A stretch of DNA of 64,000 nucleotides from Streptomyces sp. Ag109_O5-1 (GTDB lineage Bacteria; Actinomycetota; Actinomycetes; Streptomycetales; Streptomycetaceae): the NCBI RefSeq assembly GCF_003814875.1, contig NZ_RKQF01000001.1, forward strand, positions 3,658,001 to 3,722,000. Direction: 5' to 3'. Below are positions 61,677 to 64,000 of the stretch, one piece after another (position 1 is the stretch's first letter; every line of letters starts with the position of its first letter). The position numbers and the translations under genes were made by a program. The notes beneath the pieces were generated by a model, which was given only the letters and a program-made list of their open reading frames with translations, was not told the origin of the DNA and did no database searches.

Positions 61677-62279
61677 GTGTCAGTGGTGCGTGCCACAGTG
61701 GCATGCATGACGAGGATCGATTCCGTGGAGGCCCTGATCAGGGCGGTCCGGGCGGGGGCCGGGATCAAGTACCTGCACTTCTGGGGACACCGCCCGCGAC
61801 CGGACGGCCGGGTCTCGGCGAGCTGTCTGAGCCAGTGGTGGCCGTCACGCTTCGTGGTCAAGGGTGTCGAATACGCGACCGCCGAGCACTGGATGATGGC
61901 GGCGAAGGCGAGGCTTTTCGAAGACGCGGAGGCGGAGCGCCGGGTCCTGGCGGCGGCGCATCCGGCCGAGGCGAAGAAGGCGGGCCGACTCGTCCGCGGC
62001 TTCGACGAGGCGATATGGCAGCGTGAGCGCTTCGGCATCGTGACCGAGGGCAGCGTGCACAAGTTCGCGGCCGACGAGCAGCTGCGGGACTTTCTGCTGG
62101 GGACGCGGGGCCGGGTCCTGGTGGAGGCGAGCCCGGTGGACAGGGTGTGGGGGATCGGCCTGGCGGCGACGGACACGGCGGCGGAGGATCCGACGCGGTG
62201 GAGGGGGCTGAACCTCCTGGGGTTCGCGCTGATGGAAGCAAGGGACAAGTTGCTGACCGACAGGACCGGTCCCGCCTGA
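61677..62279 (+). CDS. NADAR-family protein (YbiA-like)
   Basis: This 200-residue protein is read from GTG 61677; ATG 61707 is a possible shorter start but has no ribosome-binding site. Motifs of the NADAR fold are IKYLHFWGH, SASCLSQWWPSRF, YATAEHWMMAAKA and WGIGLAATD. Family members act on ADP-ribose- or riboflavin-type N-glycosidic bonds, and some remove ADP-ribose from DNA as antitoxins. No DarT-like partner gene is adjacent here, so the substrate is open. It is divergent from the polyamine operon. Confidence 0.82.
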   Translation: MSVVRATVACMTRIDSVEALIRAVRAGAGIKYLHFWGHRPRPDGRVSASCLSQWWPSRFVVKGVEYATAEHWMMAAKARLFEDAEAERRVLAAAHPAEAKKAGRLVRGFDEAIWQRERFGIVTEGSVHKFAADEQLRDFLLGTRGRVLVEASPVDRVWGIGLAATDTAAEDPTRWRGLNLLGFALMEARDKLLTDRTGPA

Positions 62280-62334
62280 GGGGCGCGGGGCTGTATCGAT
62301 ATGCGGCTCCGCCGCGTGGGCGCGACCAGCCCCC
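62280..62334. repeat. Streptomycete intergenic repeat, copy B (full)
   Basis: GGGGCTG (62287) and CAGCCCC (62327) form an outer stem; GCGGC and GCCGC (62303-62315) form an inner hairpin with a 3-base loop. The element lies in the gap between the convergent NADAR and DUF4190 genes, where it may also act as a terminator. A shorter relative lies at 53694. Confidence 0.6.
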
Positions 62335-62365
62335 CACCAGCCCGCACCCGAACTGCGACCGTTCC

Positions 62366-63046
62366 TTATCCTCCGTGCCTCGCAGCCAACGCGATCAGCA
62401 CGACGAACCCGCCGGAAATCACCAGTCCCGCCGACCCGCAGATGATCCCCGCCAGCGCCTGCCCACCGTTCGTGGCCTCGCCCCGCCCCACCCGGGCCCG
62501 CCCGATGGAACCGAAGACGATCGCCAGCACCCCCATCACCAGCGAGACCGGCACCAGACAGAACCCGATCGCGCTGATGATCCCGGTGACCAGGCTGGCG
62601 GTGCCGAGCCCGTTGTTGGGCATCGGCTGCATTCCGGGCCAGCCGCCGTAGCCCGCGGGCCCGCCCGGGTAGGAGGGGAGCGGTTGGCCTGGATAGCCGT
62701 AACCGGGGCCGGGAGCGACGGGGGCAGGGGGCCCGGGATAGCCGTAGGGAACCCGCCCGGGCCCGTCCGGGGCTATCGGCGGCGGAGGCACGGCCGCACC
62801 CTGCTGCGGCGCGGGCGGCGCGTAGGGGTTCGGCGCCGCGAAGGGGTTCGCGGGCGGAGCCGCAGCGGTGCCGGACGGCGCGGCGTAGGGGTTGGCCCAC
62901 CCCGGCGGCGGCACGTCGGCGACGGCGTCCCCCACCGGCCCGCCCCCGGGCCCGTCTCCGGGCCCGTCTCCGAGGCCGCCCCCGGGACCCGCGTCCGCCC
63001 CCTTCTCCAGCCGTATCTTCGGAGCCTCCGGCACCTCGTCAGCCAT
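62366..63046 (-). CDS. DUF4190-type membrane protein with Pro/Gly-rich N-terminus
   Basis: This 226-residue protein has a disordered Pro/Gly/Ala/Tyr-rich first 140 residues (ANPYAAPSGTAAAPPANPF, GYGYPGQPLP), then two membrane segments (about 150-180 and 200-220) with the DUF4190 pattern LGTASLVTGIISAIGFCLVP. Streptomycetes carry many such proteins; a role in the envelope is assumed but unproven. It is divergent from the adenosine deaminase gene with a 173-base gap. Confidence 0.8.
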   Translation of the reverse strand: MADEVPEAPKIRLEKGADAGPGGGLGDGPGDGPGGGPVGDAVADVPPPGWANPYAAPSGTAAAPPANPFAAPNPYAPPAPQQGAAVPPPPIAPDGPGRVPYGYPGPPAPVAPGPGYGYPGQPLPSYPGGPAGYGGWPGMQPMPNNGLGTASLVTGIISAIGFCLVPVSLVMGVLAIVFGSIGRARVGRGEATNGGQALAGIICGSAGLVISGGFVVLIALAARHGG

Positions 63047-63219
63047 CGTGCGATGTCCCCTTCTCCTGCGCGTATGCCGCCGTCATGCTAAGGCCCGGCA
63101 CCCCGCCGCATCCCGGCCCGGCCTACGATGACCCCGAGTCACCGATCAGCCGATCACCGCGCAGGACCCCACGGCCGTACCCCGCCGTAGGCGGCCCGCG
63201 CCGTTCCGGGGAGGAACCC

Positions 63220-64000
63220 TTGACCGACCGCCACACCGATACCGCCGCCCTGCGTGATGTGCACGCCTTCATCGCCGGGCTGCCCAAGGCCGAACTGCAC
63301 GTCCATCACGTCGGCTCCGCCTCCCCCCGTATCGTCTCGGAACTGGCCGCCCGGCACCCCGACTCCAAGGTCCCCAGCGACCCCGAGGCCCTGGCCGACT
63401 ACTTCACGTTCACGGACTTCGCCCACTTCATCGACGTCTATCTGTCGGTCGTCGACCTGATCCGCACGCCCGAGGACGTCCGGCTGCTCACCTACGAGGT
63501 GGCCCGCGACCTGGCCCGCCAGCAGGTGCGCTACGCCGAGCTGACGATCACACCGTTCTCGTCCACCCGGCGCGGGATCGACGAGCGGGCCTTCATGGAC
63601 GCCATCGAGGACGCGCGGAAGGCGGCGGAGGCCGAGTTCGGCACGGTGCTGCGCTGGTGCTTCGACATCCCCGGCGAGGCGGGTCTGGAGGCCGCCGAGG
63701 AGACGGTACGGCTGGCGACCGACGACCGGATCCGCCCGGAGGGTCTTGTCTCCTTCGGTCTCGGCGGCCCCGAGATCGGCGTGCCCCGGCCGCAGTTCAA
63801 GCCGTACTTCGACCGGGCCATCGCGGCCGGCCTGCACTCCGTCCCGCACGCCGGCGAGACCACGGGCCCCGGCACCGTCTGGGACGCGCTCGTCGAGCTG
63901 CGTGCCGAGCGCATCGGCCACGGCACCAGCTCCGCCCAGGACCCGAAGCTCCTGGCGCACCTCGCCGAGCACCGCATCGCGCTGGAGGTGTGCCCGACCT
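63220..64000 (+). CDS. Adenosine deaminase (3' partial)
   Basis: The frame opens at TTG 63220 with GGGGAGGAA 6-14 bases upstream and runs off the window, so about 260 residues are visible. LPKAELHVHHVGSASP carries the zinc ligands His27 and His29, PHAGETTGPGTVWDAL holds the third His and the catalytic Glu, and ERIGHGTSS holds a further active-site His. It should deaminate adenosine or deoxyadenosine to inosine. The remaining zinc Asp lies beyond the edge. The HVHHVGSAS form of the first motif occurs in streptomycete members as I remember them. Confidence 0.85.
   Translation, partial: MTDRHTDTAALRDVHAFIAGLPKAELHVHHVGSASPRIVSELAARHPDSKVPSDPEALADYFTFTDFAHFIDVYLSVVDLIRTPEDVRLLTYEVARDLARQQVRYAELTITPFSSTRRGIDERAFMDAIEDARKAAEAEFGTVLRWCFDIPGEAGLEAAEETVRLATDDRIRPEGLVSFGLGGPEIGVPRPQFKPYFDRAIAAGLHSVPHAGETTGPGTVWDALVELRAERIGHGTSSAQDPKLLAHLAEHRIALEVCPT

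Overview
The window is high-GC actinobacterial DNA, most likely Streptomyces. The evidence is many GTG and TTG starts, Tat-type lipoproteins, an actinobacterial-style set of polysaccharide hydrolases, a DasR-like operator in front of a chitinase remnant, and short intergenic repeats of a kind I associate with streptomycete chromosomes. No species can be named from the sequence alone.

Region 1 (1 to about 22.9 kb) is the right part of a siphovirus prophage, read almost entirely left to right. It runs from the end of the HK97-fold capsid gene through a tailspike-like protein, head-tail connector genes, two related tail-tube-like proteins, a tail assembly chaperone with a well-formed -1 slippery heptamer (CCCTTTG), the tape measure and minor tail genes. 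A lysis and accessory block follows: a papain-like cysteine peptidase, a GH25 muramidase, a holin, a small membrane coiled-coil protein and a membrane-anchored collagen-like protein. The last part (19.6-22.9 kb) holds small genes and two XRE-type regulators. One of these has a perfect inverted repeat upstream and a strong hairpin after it. No integrase is present, so the left prophage end lies outside the window.

Region 2 (22.9-43.5 kb) is an acyl-CoA dehydrogenase gene followed by a polysaccharide-utilisation locus whose enzyme set fits xyloglucan. It has GH12 (endo-glucanase or xyloglucanase), GH31 (alpha-xylosidase type), GH42 (beta-galactosidase), GH95 (alpha-L-fucosidase), GH3 (beta-glucosidase type), the C-terminal stub of a GH74 xyloglucanase, and a three-gene oligosaccharide ABC importer. 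A LacI-family regulator lies at one edge. Four copies of the palindrome TCGAAGCGCTTCGA (one imperfect) sit in front of the regulator and in the divergent importer/GH3 promoter region, which argues for one regulon. The locus is eroding: GH74 is reduced to 36 codons next to a defective TnpB-related gene, and a second GH12-like gene is a remnant.

Region 3 (43.5-61.5 kb) carries putrescine and GABA catabolism: an aldehyde dehydrogenase, a PucR regulator, an FtsK/TraG-like ATPase, GABA transaminase, and a six-gene operon with gamma-aminobutyraldehyde dehydrogenase, PotD/A/B/C-type importer genes and an FAD oxidoreductase. Inside this region a secreted GH18 chitinase has been replaced in its middle by an apparently intact stand-alone TnpB element. 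Its signal peptide, the DasR-like operator and its C-terminus survive on either side.

Region 4 (61.5-64 kb) contains a NADAR-family gene, a DUF4190 membrane protein and the start of an adenosine deaminase that runs off the window.
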